Of a DNA stretch of 64,000 nucleotides, positions 1 through 9,290 are shown piece after piece (positions within the stretch are counted from its first letter, which is position 1; the number at the start of each line of letters is the position of its first letter). Under the pieces are notes generated by a model. It was not told the DNA's origin and did not search any database. It worked only from the letters and a program-made list of their open reading frames with translations. The translations under genes were made by a program, and so were the position numbers. This stretch comes from Cloacibacillus evryensis DSM 19522 (lineage in GTDB: Bacteria > Synergistota > Synergistia > Synergistales > Synergistaceae): NCBI RefSeq assembly GCF_000585335.1, contig NZ_KK073872.1, positions 2,781,283-2,845,282 of the forward strand, in the 5' to 3' direction.

Positions 1-999
1 ATAACGGCGCTCGTCGACGCGGTGAAGTGCGGCTGCACCACCGTTATCGACCATCACGCGAGCCCTCACGCGGTGAGCGGCAGCCTCTGCGAGGTGGCGA
101 AAGCGGCGCGTGAGGCGGGCATACGCACCTCCACCTGTTACGAGGTCTCCGACCGCGACGGGCAGAAGATCGCCTATGAGGGCATCAAGGAAAACATCGC
201 CTTCCTGGACTGGGCGGAACGCGAGAACGACCCGATGATTTCAGGCAAATTCGGCCTGCACGCCTCCTTTACTCTATCCGACCAGACACTTGAAAAGTGC
301 CGCGAGGCGATGAACGGACGGAGGGACGGCTTCCACGTCCATGTCGCAGAGGGACCGTCGGACGAGGCCGACTGCGCCGCCAAATACGGCAAACGCATCG
401 TGGAGAGGTTTAATGATTTCGGACTCACGGGGCCTAGTTCCATCTTCGTCCACTGCATCCATATCGACGACGGGGAGCGCGCCCTGCTCAAAGAGACCGG
501 CACCGCCGTCGCGCATAACCCCGAATCGAACATGGGCAACGCCGTCGGCGCGGCGAAGATAACGGAGCTCATGGCCGGCGGAATAACGCTGGGGCTGGGC
601 ACCGACGGCTACGTCTGCGACATGCTGCAATCCTATAAGATGGGCAACGCCCTCTGCAAACACGCCTCCCGGCATCCCAACTCCGGCTGGGGCGAGCTGC
701 CGGCGATGCTCTTCGGGAACAACGCGGAGATCGCGGAGCGGGCTTTCCCCGTAAAGCTCGGCAAACTCAAGGACGGCTATGCCGCCGACGTGATCGTGCT
801 CGACTACAGCGCCCCGACGGAGCTCTCCGATAAAAACATCAACGGTCATCTGCTCTTTGGGGCCTCGGCGCGCAGCGTCGTCACCACGATCGCGAACGGC
901 AAGATCCTCATGAAGGATCGCAAACTGACCGAGCTCGACGCCGAAGAGATATACGCCAAAGCACGCGAGCGCGCGAAAGAGGTCTGGAAGAGACTGTAA
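1..999 (+). CDS. ssnA: SsnA-type amidohydrolase, 5' partial
   Basis: The frame is open from base 1, so the start lies outside the window; about 332 carboxy-terminal residues are present, ending in TAA. It is a metal-dependent amidohydrolase of the cytosine deaminase/chlorohydrolase superfamily. Visible active-site segments are GLHASF and FHVHVAEG (metal and substrate histidines), VAHNPESNMGN and GLGTDG (metal-binding Asp). The order and the VAHNPESNMGNAVG signature match SsnA, the putative aminohydrolase found near selenium-dependent molybdenum hydroxylases in purine-degrading anaerobes. It converges on a hydA-type hydantoinase, which also occurs beside ssnA in other genomes. The physiological substrate is unknown, and a guanine-deaminase-like role cannot be excluded. 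The missing amino terminus would carry the HxH metal site. Confidence 0.8.
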   Translation: MTALVDAVKCGCTTVIDHHASPHAVSGSLCEVAKAAREAGIRTSTCYEVSDRDGQKIAYEGIKENIAFLDWAERENDPMISGKFGLHASFTLSDQTLEKCREAMNGRRDGFHVHVAEGPSDEADCAAKYGKRIVERFNDFGLTGPSSIFVHCIHIDDGERALLKETGTAVAHNPESNMGNAVGAAKITELMAGGITLGLGTDGYVCDMLQSYKMGNALCKHASRHPNSGWGELPAMLFGNNAEIAERAFPVKLGKLKDGYAADVIVLDYSAPTELSDKNINGHLLFGASARSVVTTIANGKILMKDRKLTELDAEEIYAKARERAKEVWKRL

Positions 1000-1020
1000 G
1001 CTCCGGGGTTACGTGATATC

Positions 1021-1057
1021 AAAAGAGGCGCGCCCGCGCGGGCAACGCCTCTTTTTT
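1021..1057. terminator. bidirectional intrinsic terminator between ssnA and hydA
   Basis: AAAAGAGGCG pairs with CGCCTCTTTT around a GC-rich loop and is followed by a T run on the plus strand. The A run on the other side makes it usable for the convergent hydA operon as well. Confidence 0.85.
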
Positions 1058-1076
1058 ATATCGGTCGTATAAACTC

Positions 1077-2444
1077 TCATCCGCGCGCGGGAGCTCTTTT
1101 TACGAATTTTCCCCGCGGGACGCTCTCGGCCAGCGCGCCATCCCTTATCAGATGCCTCCCGCGCAGCCAGACGTCGGTCACGCAGCCGGTGACGGTGATG
1201 CCCTCGTAAGGCGTATAGTCGACCTGCTGGTGCAGCGTATCGACGGAAAGCCGCTTGCTCTTCGCGGGGTCGATAAGTATCAGGTCCGCGTCGGCCCCCT
1301 CTTCTATCCGTCCTTTGCCGTCCAGTCCGAGGATCGCGGCGGGATTCGTCGCGGTGACGGCGACGAACCGCTCCAGCGAGAGGCGGTTTTTCATCACGCC
1401 CTCGGAGAAAAGCAGCTCCATGCGCGTCTCGATCCCCGGTATCCCTCCTGGGCTCAGGAAAACATTTTCCGCGCCCAGACGCGTTTTGTCGGCGCGGCTG
1501 AAGGAACAGTGGTCGGTGCCGACCGTGTCGATGTCGCCCTGCGCGAGGGCGCGCCAGAGGCGGTTGCAGTCGCCCCGGCTGCGCAGCGGCGGGGCCATCA
1601 CGTAATCAAGGCCGTTCTCTTTTTCGTAGCATTTATCGGTCAGCGTCAGGTACTGCGGACAGCTCTCAACATATACCTTCTGACCCGCGCGGCGCGCGAG
1701 GATCACCTCGTCAAGCGCGGCCTTCGTCGAAAGATGGACTATATAGGCCGGCACCTCGGCGGCCCGCGAGAGCGCGAGTACGCGCTTCACCGCCTCCGCC
1801 TCGCAATAATCGGGGCGGCTCTTTGGCCAGCAGAGACATGAGACCGGCAGCTCCCTCTGAAATCCCGCCGCGAGGCCGTTCGTTATCGCGTCGTTCTCGC
1901 AATGGTAGAAGAGCAGTCCGCCGGCCTCCTTCATCCTCAGCATCAGCGGAAATATCTCCTCGTCCGTGAGCCTCCCGGCGTAGGTGGTATAGACTTTTCC
2001 GGTCGGGAAGCCCTCGGAGACAAGCCCCGGCAGCTCCCGCGCGATATTCCCGTTATAGCGCCGGAATACGAGATGCACGCCGAAATCCGTATAGGAGCGG
2101 CCTTCGCCTTCGGCGACGGTCAGTTCGACGGCCCTGGCAAGAGGGTCTTCCTCCGCGGTAAAACCAGGGTGCTCGACAACGGAGGTCGTGCCTCCGAAAA
2201 GCGCCGCGCGCGTCGCCGCCGCGAACCCGTCGGAGACACTGTTCTCACCGGCCCGCAGCATCACATGCGTATGCGGGTCGACGCCGCCCGGCAGCAGATA
2301 ACGGCCCGCGGCGTCGATCACCTCGGCGCCGCCGCAGTACAACGAGCCGCCGACGGCGGCGATCTTTTCATCCTCTATGAGCAGGTCTCCGCGAAATGAA
2401 CGCTCCGCCGTTCCGATTATCCCATTTTTTATCAATACAGACAT
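1077..2444 (-). CDS. hydA: dihydropyrimidinase / D-hydantoinase family protein
   Basis: 455 residues, the usual length of cyclic amidohydrolases that open hydantoin or dihydropyrimidine rings. Seen: GGVDPHTHV (metal-binding HxH), a lysine in FPTGKVYTTYAG at the place of the carboxylated bridging Lys, YHCEN and IVHLSTK (metal histidines), and VGTDHCSF (Asp). The start follows the sdaAA stop by 4 bases, so it is the last gene of a three-gene operon sdaAB-sdaAA-hydA. Together with the facing ssnA it suggests breakdown of purine/pyrimidine-type rings and serine. Exact substrate (dihydrouracil, hydantoins or another cyclic imide) cannot be set from sequence. Confidence 0.85.
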   Translation of the reverse strand: MSVLIKNGIIGTAERSFRGDLLIEDEKIAAVGGSLYCGGAEVIDAAGRYLLPGGVDPHTHVMLRAGENSVSDGFAAATRAALFGGTTSVVEHPGFTAEEDPLARAVELTVAEGEGRSYTDFGVHLVFRRYNGNIARELPGLVSEGFPTGKVYTTYAGRLTDEEIFPLMLRMKEAGGLLFYHCENDAITNGLAAGFQRELPVSCLCWPKSRPDYCEAEAVKRVLALSRAAEVPAYIVHLSTKAALDEVILARRAGQKVYVESCPQYLTLTDKCYEKENGLDYVMAPPLRSRGDCNRLWRALAQGDIDTVGTDHCSFSRADKTRLGAENVFLSPGGIPGIETRMELLFSEGVMKNRLSLERFVAVTATNPAAILGLDGKGRIEEGADADLILIDPAKSKRLSVDTLHQQVDYTPYEGITVTGCVTDVWLRGRHLIRDGALAESVPRGKFVKRAPARG

Positions 2445-2448
2445 AAAA

Positions 2449-3324
2449 TCAGCCTCCGATCCTGTCCGTTCTGTCCCTCATCAGCTCGGCGGCCGCCTGC
2501 GTCACCGCAAGCCCTCCCTGAGAGGTCTCGCGCAGAGCGGGCGCCATCATCCGGCCTATCTGTCCCATCGAGTCGATAACTTCGTCAAGCGGGATCACCG
2601 ACTCGATCCCCGCGAGCGCCATATCGGCGCAGAGCGTGCCGTTAGCCACAAGAATGCCGTTGCGCTTGATGCAGGGGCATTCGACGAGGCCGCCGACGGG
2701 GTCGCAGGCCAGACCGAGCACCGATTTAAATGTCATCGCGGCGGCGTGCGCGCACATCGCGGGCGTACCGCCCTGCAAAAAGGCGAGCGCCGCCGCGCCC
2801 ATCGCCGCCGCCGCGCCGCACTCGGCCTGGCAGCCGCCGTCCGCTCCCGCGAGCGTCGCGCGAAAGGCCGTCACTTCGCCGACCGCGCCCGCCGTTATCA
2901 GCGCGTCGATCAGCATCGCCTCGGTGTCCTTGCCTTCGCCGCGAAAAAATTCCCAGGCGAAAAGCATCCCCGGGATTATTCCGCAGCTGCCCGCGGTCGG
3001 GGCCGCGACGATGCGCCCCATCGTCGCGTTATAGGAGGCGACCTCCATCGCCGTCGCGGAGGCGGCGAGAATAAAATCTCCCGCCATCGGTTCCTGATAG
3101 GCGCGCAGTTTTGGCCCCATCGGCGGCTCTATGCGGCAGGGCACCGTATTGGCGCAGGCTTCGCGGACGCTGCGGCGCATGTCGGCAAGGCGCTCCGCCA
3201 TCCTGCCCCTTATCTCTTCCGCGGGGACGCCGGTCTCCGCGGCGTCAAGGAGAAGGACCGCCTCCGGGAAGCTGATCTTTTTCTCGTCGGCAAGCTTTAT
3301 GATCTTTTCAACGGCTTTGAGCAT
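2449..3324 (-). CDS. sdaAA: L-serine dehydratase, iron-sulfur-dependent, alpha subunit
   Basis: 291 residues, normal for the catalytic alpha chain of two-subunit Fe-S serine dehydratases, which turn L-serine into pyruvate and ammonia. Seen: PTAGSCGIIPG near the middle, GGCQAECGAAAAMG, and CDPVGGLVECPCIKRN, which carry the cysteines for the [4Fe-4S] cluster. The ATG directly follows the TAA of sdaAB (no gap), so the two chains are translationally coupled. The oxygen-sensitive cluster fits a strict anaerobe fermenting amino acids. Confidence 0.93.
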   Translation of the reverse strand: MLKAVEKIIKLADEKKISFPEAVLLLDAAETGVPAEEIRGRMAERLADMRRSVREACANTVPCRIEPPMGPKLRAYQEPMAGDFILAASATAMEVASYNATMGRIVAAPTAGSCGIIPGMLFAWEFFRGEGKDTEAMLIDALITAGAVGEVTAFRATLAGADGGCQAECGAAAAMGAAALAFLQGGTPAMCAHAAAMTFKSVLGLACDPVGGLVECPCIKRNGILVANGTLCADMALAGIESVIPLDEVIDSMGQIGRMMAPALRETSQGGLAVTQAAAELMRDRTDRIGG

Positions 3325-3990
3325 TTAGTCTTCCCCCTCTATCCCTATCACGCGGACTATCCCCGGATGCAGATTCTTTATCACATCGGTATCGACGTGC
3401 TCCTCTGCCGAGTCAAGCTCGATGACCATAGTCGCGAGCCCGCCGCGCGTATCGCGGTGGAGCTTCATCGTCGCGATATTCACGTTATGCGCCGACAGGT
3501 ACGAGGTGACCGCGCTCACGACGCCCTGCACGTCGCGGTTCATTATTATGACGGCGGGCAAAGTGCAGGAGATGTCCACCTGAAAACCGTCGAGCTTGTG
3601 AAGGAGGACGGCGCCGCCTCCGATGGAGTAACCGACGGCCTCCATCGTGCGTCCCTCCCCGTCGCCGACGACTACGCGTACCGAGTTTGGATGCGCCCCC
3701 GCCACCTCTTCCGTGTAAAAATGGAAATCCATCCCCGCGGCGCGCGCCAGCGCAAGCGCGTTTCTGATCTCGGGATCATCCTGCGTCATTCCCATAAGGC
3801 CGGCGATCAGCGCCTTGTCCGTACCATGTCCCGCGCCTGTGCTCGCAAAGCTTCCGCGCATATATAGGTCGGCCCTCTTTACCTCGCCGCCCCAGCACAT
3901 GCGGACGATACGCCCTATGTGGGCCGCGCCGGCTGTATGGCTAGAAGAGGGGCCGGTCATGACCGGGCCGATTATCTCCCAAACGGGCAT
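3325..3990 (-). CDS. sdaAB: L-serine dehydratase, iron-sulfur-dependent, beta subunit
   Basis: 221 residues: the amino-terminal GPSSSHTAGA signature (about residues 12-21) of the beta chain, then a carboxy-terminal ACT-type regulatory domain (about 145-218) that in relatives senses serine. First gene of the operon. AGGTGA lies a few bases before the ATG, and the 220-bp AT-rich region upstream separates it from the divergent hydrogenase gene. Confidence 0.93.
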   Translation of the reverse strand: MPVWEIIGPVMTGPSSSHTAGAAHIGRIVRMCWGGEVKRADLYMRGSFASTGAGHGTDKALIAGLMGMTQDDPEIRNALALARAAGMDFHFYTEEVAGAHPNSVRVVVGDGEGRTMEAVGYSIGGGAVLLHKLDGFQVDISCTLPAVIIMNRDVQGVVSAVTSYLSAHNVNIATMKLHRDTRGGLATMVIELDSAEEHVDTDVIKNLHPGIVRVIGIEGED

Positions 3991-4027
3991 CTCATCACCT
4001 CAGTTTTTTCATCTTGTTGCTCGGATT

Positions 4028-4056
4028 ATCTTATATTATGGAGAGCCAATTGACAA
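4028..4056 (-). promoter_or_regulatory. candidate promoter of sdaAB-sdaAA-hydA
   Basis: On the minus strand TTGTCA (4051-4056) is followed after 17 bases by TAAGAT (4028-4033), about 38 bases before the sdaAB start. Pattern match only. Confidence 0.45.
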
Positions 4057-4213
4057 ACGGAATACTTGCGGCGCTTTTTTCTATGCGTCTGTTCATTATT
4101 ATTTATTTTATAAATTTTCGCTATTTTATATCTTCTGAAAAAATTTACATACTGTTACTGCGGCACAAATTAGTGTATAGTCTTCCCATAATCGCAAGGG
4201 AGATGGGGAAGAG

Positions 4214-5710
4214 ATGCTTTCAAATCATCTGATAGAGGTAAAACGCTGGGTAATAAGGAGCATCGCCGGGGCGTATATACACAGCAGGGAGATACCCGGC
4301 GGCAGTTACGCACAGGACAGCGACTTCCGCCAGAGCGTGAAGAAGCTGCCCTTCGTGCATATTCCTCCGGGTTCCGCCGCAAGATACCGCTGCTGCGTCT
4401 ATAAAGAGCGCGCGATCGTCCGCCTGCGCGTCCTCGCCGGACTCGGCTTCAGCGTGGAGGCTGACGACGAAATGACCTCGCTGCTCGAATATGCCGACCG
4501 CGCGCTTAAGAGACACCAGATAGAGGGGCCGGCGCTGACGATCATCGACATCGCCTGCAAGGGCTGCGTCAACGCCCGCTATTATGTCACCGAGCTCTGC
4601 CAGGGCTGCCTCGCGCGCCCCTGCGAGAGCGTCTGCCCCTTTGGAGCCATCCACGTCGAGGACGGTCATTCAAGAATAGAAAAAACAAAATGCAAAAACT
4701 GCGGCCGCTGCAAAGAGGTCTGCCCCTATCACGCCATCGCCAAGATCGCCGTCCCCTGCGAAGAGAGCTGCCCGACAAACGCGATACAAAAGGATGAAAA
4801 CGGCGTCGCCTCCGTCGACCACGCGAAATGCATCAGCTGCGGCTGCTGCGTCGCCGCCTGCCCCTTCGGCGCCGTCCTTGAGCGCAGCCAGATCGTGGAC
4901 GTCGTGCGCGCGCTCGACAGCCGCAAACAGATATACGCGCTCGTCGCCCCAGCCATCGCCGGACAATTTGAAGCGAGCTTCGCCCAGCTCGTCACCGCGA
5001 TAAGGGAGCTCGGCTTCTCCGACGTGGTGGAAGTGGCGCTCGGAGCGGATAAGACAGCCGTGGACGAGGCGGAAGAGCTGCGCGAGCGCATGGCGAACAA
5101 GCGCCCCTTTATGACCACCTCCTGCTGTCCGGCTTACATCCAGGCGGCGCGCCGCCATATGCCGGAGCTTACGCCGCACATTTCGGACACCCCGACACCC
5201 ATGCACTTCACCGCCGAAATGATGAAGACGAAGAACCCCCGCAACATAAACGTATTCATCGGCCCCTGCGTCGCGAAGCGCAAGGAGGCGATGGAGGACT
5301 CCTGCGTCGACTACGTCATGACCTTTGAAGAGCTCTCGGCCCTATTCGAAGCGGCCGGGATAAACCCCTCCGCGTGCGAGGAGGCGGAGCTTAAAAAGAA
5401 CGCCTCCGCCCAGGGGCGCGGCTTCGCCATAAGCGGCGGCGTCGCCGCGGCGGTCAAACGCGCGCTGGGAGAGGAGGCCGAAATCCGCACCACCTGCATA
5501 AACGGCCTCAGCAAGGCCACGATGGCGCAATTGAAGGCCTACGCGAAAAACGGCGCGCCGTTCGACCTCATAGAGGTAATGACCTGCCCCGGAGGCTGCA
5601 TCAGCGGCGCCGGCGTCGCGATGCGCGACAAAAAGGCGAAGGACGGAGTGGAAAAATTCGTGCGTGAGAGCGAACCGCTGCGGGTCAATAACGACGGATG
5701 CGGCCAATAG
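4214..5710 (+). CDS. monomeric [FeFe] hydrogenase, group B-like
   Basis: 498 residues. Ferredoxin-like cysteine clusters occupy about residues 115-220 (CQGCLARPCESVCP, CKNCGRCKEVCP, CISCGCCVAACP). The H-cluster domain follows, with TSCCPAY (302-308), GPCVAKRKE (350-358) and TCPGGCISGAG (457-467). These deviate from the group A patterns (TSCCPGW, MPCxxK) in the way seen in group B hydrogenases of anaerobes. The ~110-residue amino-terminal region with a Cys-Cys pair is typical of that group. It should interconvert protons and H2 with ferredoxin in the cytoplasm. No diaphorase (HydB/C-like) or maturase genes are next to it. A GGGAGATGGGG ribosome site precedes the ATG. Physiological direction or a sensory role is unknown. 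Confidence 0.88.
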   Translation: MLSNHLIEVKRWVIRSIAGAYIHSREIPGGSYAQDSDFRQSVKKLPFVHIPPGSAARYRCCVYKERAIVRLRVLAGLGFSVEADDEMTSLLEYADRALKRHQIEGPALTIIDIACKGCVNARYYVTELCQGCLARPCESVCPFGAIHVEDGHSRIEKTKCKNCGRCKEVCPYHAIAKIAVPCEESCPTNAIQKDENGVASVDHAKCISCGCCVAACPFGAVLERSQIVDVVRALDSRKQIYALVAPAIAGQFEASFAQLVTAIRELGFSDVVEVALGADKTAVDEAEELRERMANKRPFMTTSCCPAYIQAARRHMPELTPHISDTPTPMHFTAEMMKTKNPRNINVFIGPCVAKRKEAMEDSCVDYVMTFEELSALFEAAGINPSACEEAELKKNASAQGRGFAISGGVAAAVKRALGEEAEIRTTCINGLSKATMAQLKAYAKNGAPFDLIEVMTCPGGCISGAGVAMRDKKAKDGVEKFVRESEPLRVNNDGCGQ

Positions 5711-5727
5711 CGACGACACACGATAAA

Positions 5728-5768
5728 GCCGGCGGAGGGAGCGTGTTTTCTGGACTCCCTCCGCTGGC
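5728..5768. other. strong hairpin after the hydrogenase gene
   Basis: A 14-base arm GCCGGCGGAGGGAG pairs with CTCCCTCCGCTGGC (one G-T pair) across a 13-base loop, 17 bases after the hydrogenase stop. No T run follows, so it may be a 3'-end stabiliser or a weak terminator. Confidence 0.6.
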
Positions 5769-5787
5769 ACGGATACGGACAGGCTCT

Positions 5788-5809
5788 GCCGGATAAATAT
5801 TTATCCGGC
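5788..5809. repeat. perfect 22-bp palindrome
   Basis: The half-site GCCGGATAAAT (5788-5798) is followed directly by its exact reverse complement. A spacer-free palindrome of this length in an intergenic region may be an operator or part of a terminator; no partner protein can be named. Confidence 0.6.
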
Positions 5810-5978
5810 CTCCGAATTTCCGCGCGCGACAAGAAAATTGATAAAGTTATACACTAAACCCCCGTCTGCATCGGGGCAAACTCATCAAACCTTTTAACGC
5901 GCCGGGCGGCGGCATGGGAGCGGCAGGAAACCATTCCTGCGTCCCAGCCCCGCCTTGATTTTCGCATCGAATTACCCC

Positions 5979-6006
5979 TTGACAAATACAAAGTTAGGAG
6001 TATCAT
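5979..6006 (+). promoter_or_regulatory. candidate promoter of the lys operon
   Basis: TTGACA (5979-5984), 16 bases, TATCAT (6001-6006). It would start transcription near 6013 and give a ~180-base AT-rich leader before lysW. Confidence 0.6.
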
Positions 6007-6021
6007 ACCTCCCCAGGATAA

Positions 6022-6153
6022 ATGAACTTTTTATTATTTTATCCATTCGAAATAGTTAAATATCGCGCTTTTTATAAACTTAAGTAATATAAAAAGAGAA
6101 TTAAGAGACACCTGCGATATAATTATTAGAAAATATTATAATAAAAAGTTCAT
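6022..6153 (+). repeat. 132-bp AT-rich leader bounded by 16-bp perfect inverted repeats
   Basis: ATGAACTTTTTATTAT (6022-6037) recurs as its exact reverse complement at 6138-6153. Inside lie two further stems: ATATCGC/GCGATAT (6060-6066 with 6114-6120) and CTTTTTATA/TATAAAAAG (6068-6076 with 6088-6096, loop containing CTTAAG). The nested arrangement starts about 10 bases after the predicted transcription start and ends 25 bases before the lysW ribosome site. It may be a structured regulatory leader or a small foldback (MITE-like) insertion; no target-site duplication is obvious. It does not resemble the lysine riboswitch. Confidence 0.6.
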
Positions 6154-6193
6154 AAAGTTAATTAAATATAATTTTAATGGAGGTATTTTTATT

Positions 6194-6361
6194 ATGACTG
6201 CTACTTGTATCGTATGTGAGGCAAACGTATCCGTTCCCCAGGATTGCTGCGAGGGAGAGCTTCTTATCTGCCCGGACTGCGGCACTGAACTTGAGGTGGT
6301 AGCGCTCGATCCGCTCACTGTGGAAGAGGCGCCGCAGGTGCAGGAAGACTGGGGCGAATAG
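6194..6361 (+). CDS. lysW: LysW amino-group carrier protein
   Basis: 55 residues. Four zinc-ligand cysteines lie at positions 5, 8, 26 and 29 (CIVC and CPDC), and the acidic tail ends in EDWGE, the invariant carboxy terminus whose terminal glutamate is joined to the substrate amino group. LysW protects alpha-aminoadipate (or glutamate) as a protein-bound intermediate through lysine (or arginine) synthesis. GGAGGT lies 9 bases before the ATG. It is the first gene of an operon lysW-X-Y-Z-J-K and is easily missed because of its size. Confidence 0.96.
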   Translation: MTATCIVCEANVSVPQDCCEGELLICPDCGTELEVVALDPLTVEEAPQVQEDWGE

Positions 6362-6364
6362 GTA

Positions 6365-7204
<840 letters not shown>

Positions 7205-7412
7205 TTTATGAGCGGCTGCGTCACGGCTTACGAATCAGCCATAAAGTTTGCGGATAAATGCAAGCGCGGAATAAAGCGGTTGCCCGATGGGTCGTGGATT
7301 TTTGCAGCGCCGATTTAAGTTTGTCGGCCTCACAGGCAAAATCACGGCTCGCATCCCGAAGGACGCGGGCCTTTTTCATGCTTAAATAAAATTTTTAGGG
7401 AGTGTGCAAGAA
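7205..7412 (+). other. non-coding gap inside the lys operon
   Basis: 208 bases between lysX and lysY without a credible gene. It carries a GGATTTTTGCAGCGCCGATT segment sharing nine bases (GCCGATTTA) with the repeats at 47698-47828 and 57642, and a weak GC-rich hairpin near 7350-7372 followed by TTTTT. Whether this is an internal attenuator is unclear. Confidence 0.4.
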
Positions 7413-8462
7413 ATGACAGAGAGGATTCCAGTAACTATATGGGGCGCTACGGGCTTCGCCGGCGCGGAGCTTCTGCGGATATTCGCCCGCCATCCGCATT
7501 TTGAGGTCATAGGGGCGGTCTCACGTTCAAAGGCCGGCACGTCGGTCGGCGCGGTCCATCCGCATCTGCGCCATGTATATAACGACCTTACCTTTATTTC
7601 GCCGGAGGACGCGGCTTCGCTCTCCGCCGCCGCGGCCTTCCTCGCGCTGCCGCACCGCGCCTCGGCGCAGGAGGCGATGCGCCGCCTTGATGCCGGCGAG
7701 CGCGTCGTAGACCTTTCGGCTGATTTCCGCCTGCGCAGCGCGGAGGAATATAAAAACTGGTACGGAGTCGATCATCCGGCGCCGGAGCTTCTCTCCGAGG
7801 CGGTCTACGGGCTGCCCGAGCTGCACCGCGCCGAGATGGCCTCCGCGCGCCTCGTCTCCGGCGTCGGCTGCAACGCGACCTCGGCGATCACAGCGCTGCT
7901 GCCGCTCGCGAGGGCGGGGCTGATCGAAGAGGCGCGCATCGAGTGCCGCGTCGGCTCCTCCGAGGCGGGAGCCAACGCCGACGAGGGCTCGGCGCACGCG
8001 ATGCGCAGCCGCGCGCTGCGCGTGGTCAACCCCTTCGTCCACCGCCACATGGCGGAGGTGGTGCAGGAGCTTTCTCTGGCGCAGAGCTCCTTCACGATGG
8101 GCGTCACCGCCGTCGAGCTGGTGCGCGGCATCCAGTGCCTCGCCCATGTGACGCTTAACCGCCCGGTGCGCGAGGCCGAGGTATGGAAGCTTTATCGCGC
8201 CGCATGGAACGGAGAACCATTCGTCTCCTTCACGCCCGCGAAGCCGGCGCACTTCCGCATCCCCGACCCGCGTTTCGTCGTCGGCAGCAACCGCGTGCTG
8301 ACCGGCTTTATGCTCGCGGAGGACGGACGCCGGATGATCGCCGCCTCGGCGATAGACAATCTCATGAAGGGCGCGGCGGGCTCCGCGGTGCAGTGCGCCA
8401 ACCTGATGTTCGGCCTGCCGGAGACGGAGGGGCTCGATATGATGCCCGTCTATCCCGCCTAA
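7413..8462 (+). CDS. lysY: LysW-aminoadipyl-6-phosphate / N-acetyl-glutamyl-phosphate reductase
   Basis: 349 residues from ATG 7413, which has AGGGAG at 7397-7402 with 10 bases spacing; an in-frame GTG at 7404 lies almost on top of that site and is less likely. NADPH-binding GATGFAGAEL at residues 10-19, catalytic Cys in SGVGCNATSAITALLP, and HRHMAEVVQEL follow the ArgC/LysY pattern. It reduces the LysW-bound acyl phosphate to the semialdehyde. Within this operon it is LysY rather than a free-standing ArgC. Confidence 0.92.
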   Translation: MTERIPVTIWGATGFAGAELLRIFARHPHFEVIGAVSRSKAGTSVGAVHPHLRHVYNDLTFISPEDAASLSAAAAFLALPHRASAQEAMRRLDAGERVVDLSADFRLRSAEEYKNWYGVDHPAPELLSEAVYGLPELHRAEMASARLVSGVGCNATSAITALLPLARAGLIEEARIECRVGSSEAGANADEGSAHAMRSRALRVVNPFVHRHMAEVVQELSLAQSSFTMGVTAVELVRGIQCLAHVTLNRPVREAEVWKLYRAAWNGEPFVSFTPAKPAHFRIPDPRFVVGSNRVLTGFMLAEDGRRMIAASAIDNLMKGAAGSAVQCANLMFGLPETEGLDMMPVYPA

Positions 8463-8480
8463 GAAAGGAAGTATGCGAAG

Positions 8481-9290
8481 ATGATCGGAGTTGTAAAAAT
8501 CGGCGGAGCCTCTGGCAACAGGCTCGAGCCGCTCATAGATGAAGTAGCGGAGAGAAACCGCGCGGGCGAACGCTGGATCGTCGTCCACGGCGCAAGCGGC
8601 GTGATGAACGACCTCTGCGCCGAACGCGGGCTGGAGGTACGTATGGTTACGAGCCCCTCGGGCTACCGCAGCCGCTTCGTCGGCGAGAGGGAGCGCGAAC
8701 TCTTTCGCGAGGCGGCGCTCTCCTACGGCGCGCGTATCATTGAGATGCTCGCGGAACGCGGCGTGAAGGCCGTCCAGGCCGATCCGGAACAGGCGCCGTA
8801 CGCGGCGGCGAAGCGCAAGGATTTTCTGCGGGAGAGCGTGAACGGCCGCATGCGGATACTGCGCGGCAATTACAGCGGCACCGTGACGAAGGTCGAACCG
8901 TCGTCGCTTCTCGCGGCTCTCGACGGCGGGCTCGTGCCGGTCGTTCCGCCGCTCGCGCTCGACTCGGAGCTCGGCATTTCGCTGAACATCGACGGCGACC
9001 GCCTCGCGGCGCAGATCGCCGGAGCGGTGAGGGCCGACCTCCTGATTATTCTTTCAAACGTCCCCGGCCTTATGAAGGATATCGAAGACCCACGGTCGCT
9101 CATCACCAGGGGCAGCCTCGCGGGCTGGGACGTCATCGAGCACTACGCGCAGGGCAACATGAAACGCAAGGTCGTCGCCTGCAAAGAGGCGCTGGAGCTC
9201 TCTATCCCCAGCGTCTATCTTGCCGACGGCCGGGTGGAAAATCCGCTCGCAAACGCGATGGAGGGACATTCGACATGGCTGGTTCGTTAA
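8481..9290 (+). CDS. lysZ: LysW-aminoadipate kinase
   Basis: 269 residues of the amino acid kinase fold (ArgB relative). Seen: VVKIGGASGN at the start (phosphate-binding Lys), VHGASGVMND, SLNIDGDRLAAQIAGA, LSNVPGLM and the GNMKRKVVA lysine motif. It phosphorylates the delta-carboxyl of LysW-bound aminoadipate before LysY acts. GAAAGGAAG precedes the ATG. The last 16 bases overlap lysJ. Confidence 0.93.
   Translation: MIGVVKIGGASGNRLEPLIDEVAERNRAGERWIVVHGASGVMNDLCAERGLEVRMVTSPSGYRSRFVGERERELFREAALSYGARIIEMLAERGVKAVQADPEQAPYAAAKRKDFLRESVNGRMRILRGNYSGTVTKVEPSSLLAALDGGLVPVVPPLALDSELGISLNIDGDRLAAQIAGAVRADLLIILSNVPGLMKDIEDPRSLITRGSLAGWDVIEHYAQGNMKRKVVACKEALELSIPSVYLADGRVENPLANAMEGHSTWLVR

Noticed and set aside
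2377-3867. 496-codon plus-strand frame over sdaAA/sdaAB
   Set aside because: Antisense to well-supported serine dehydratase genes; Arg/His-rich composition typical of a shadow.
6013-6193. Lysine riboswitch or T-box before the lys operon
   Set aside because: None of the conserved lysine-aptamer or T-box blocks is present; the leader is simple AT-rich stems.
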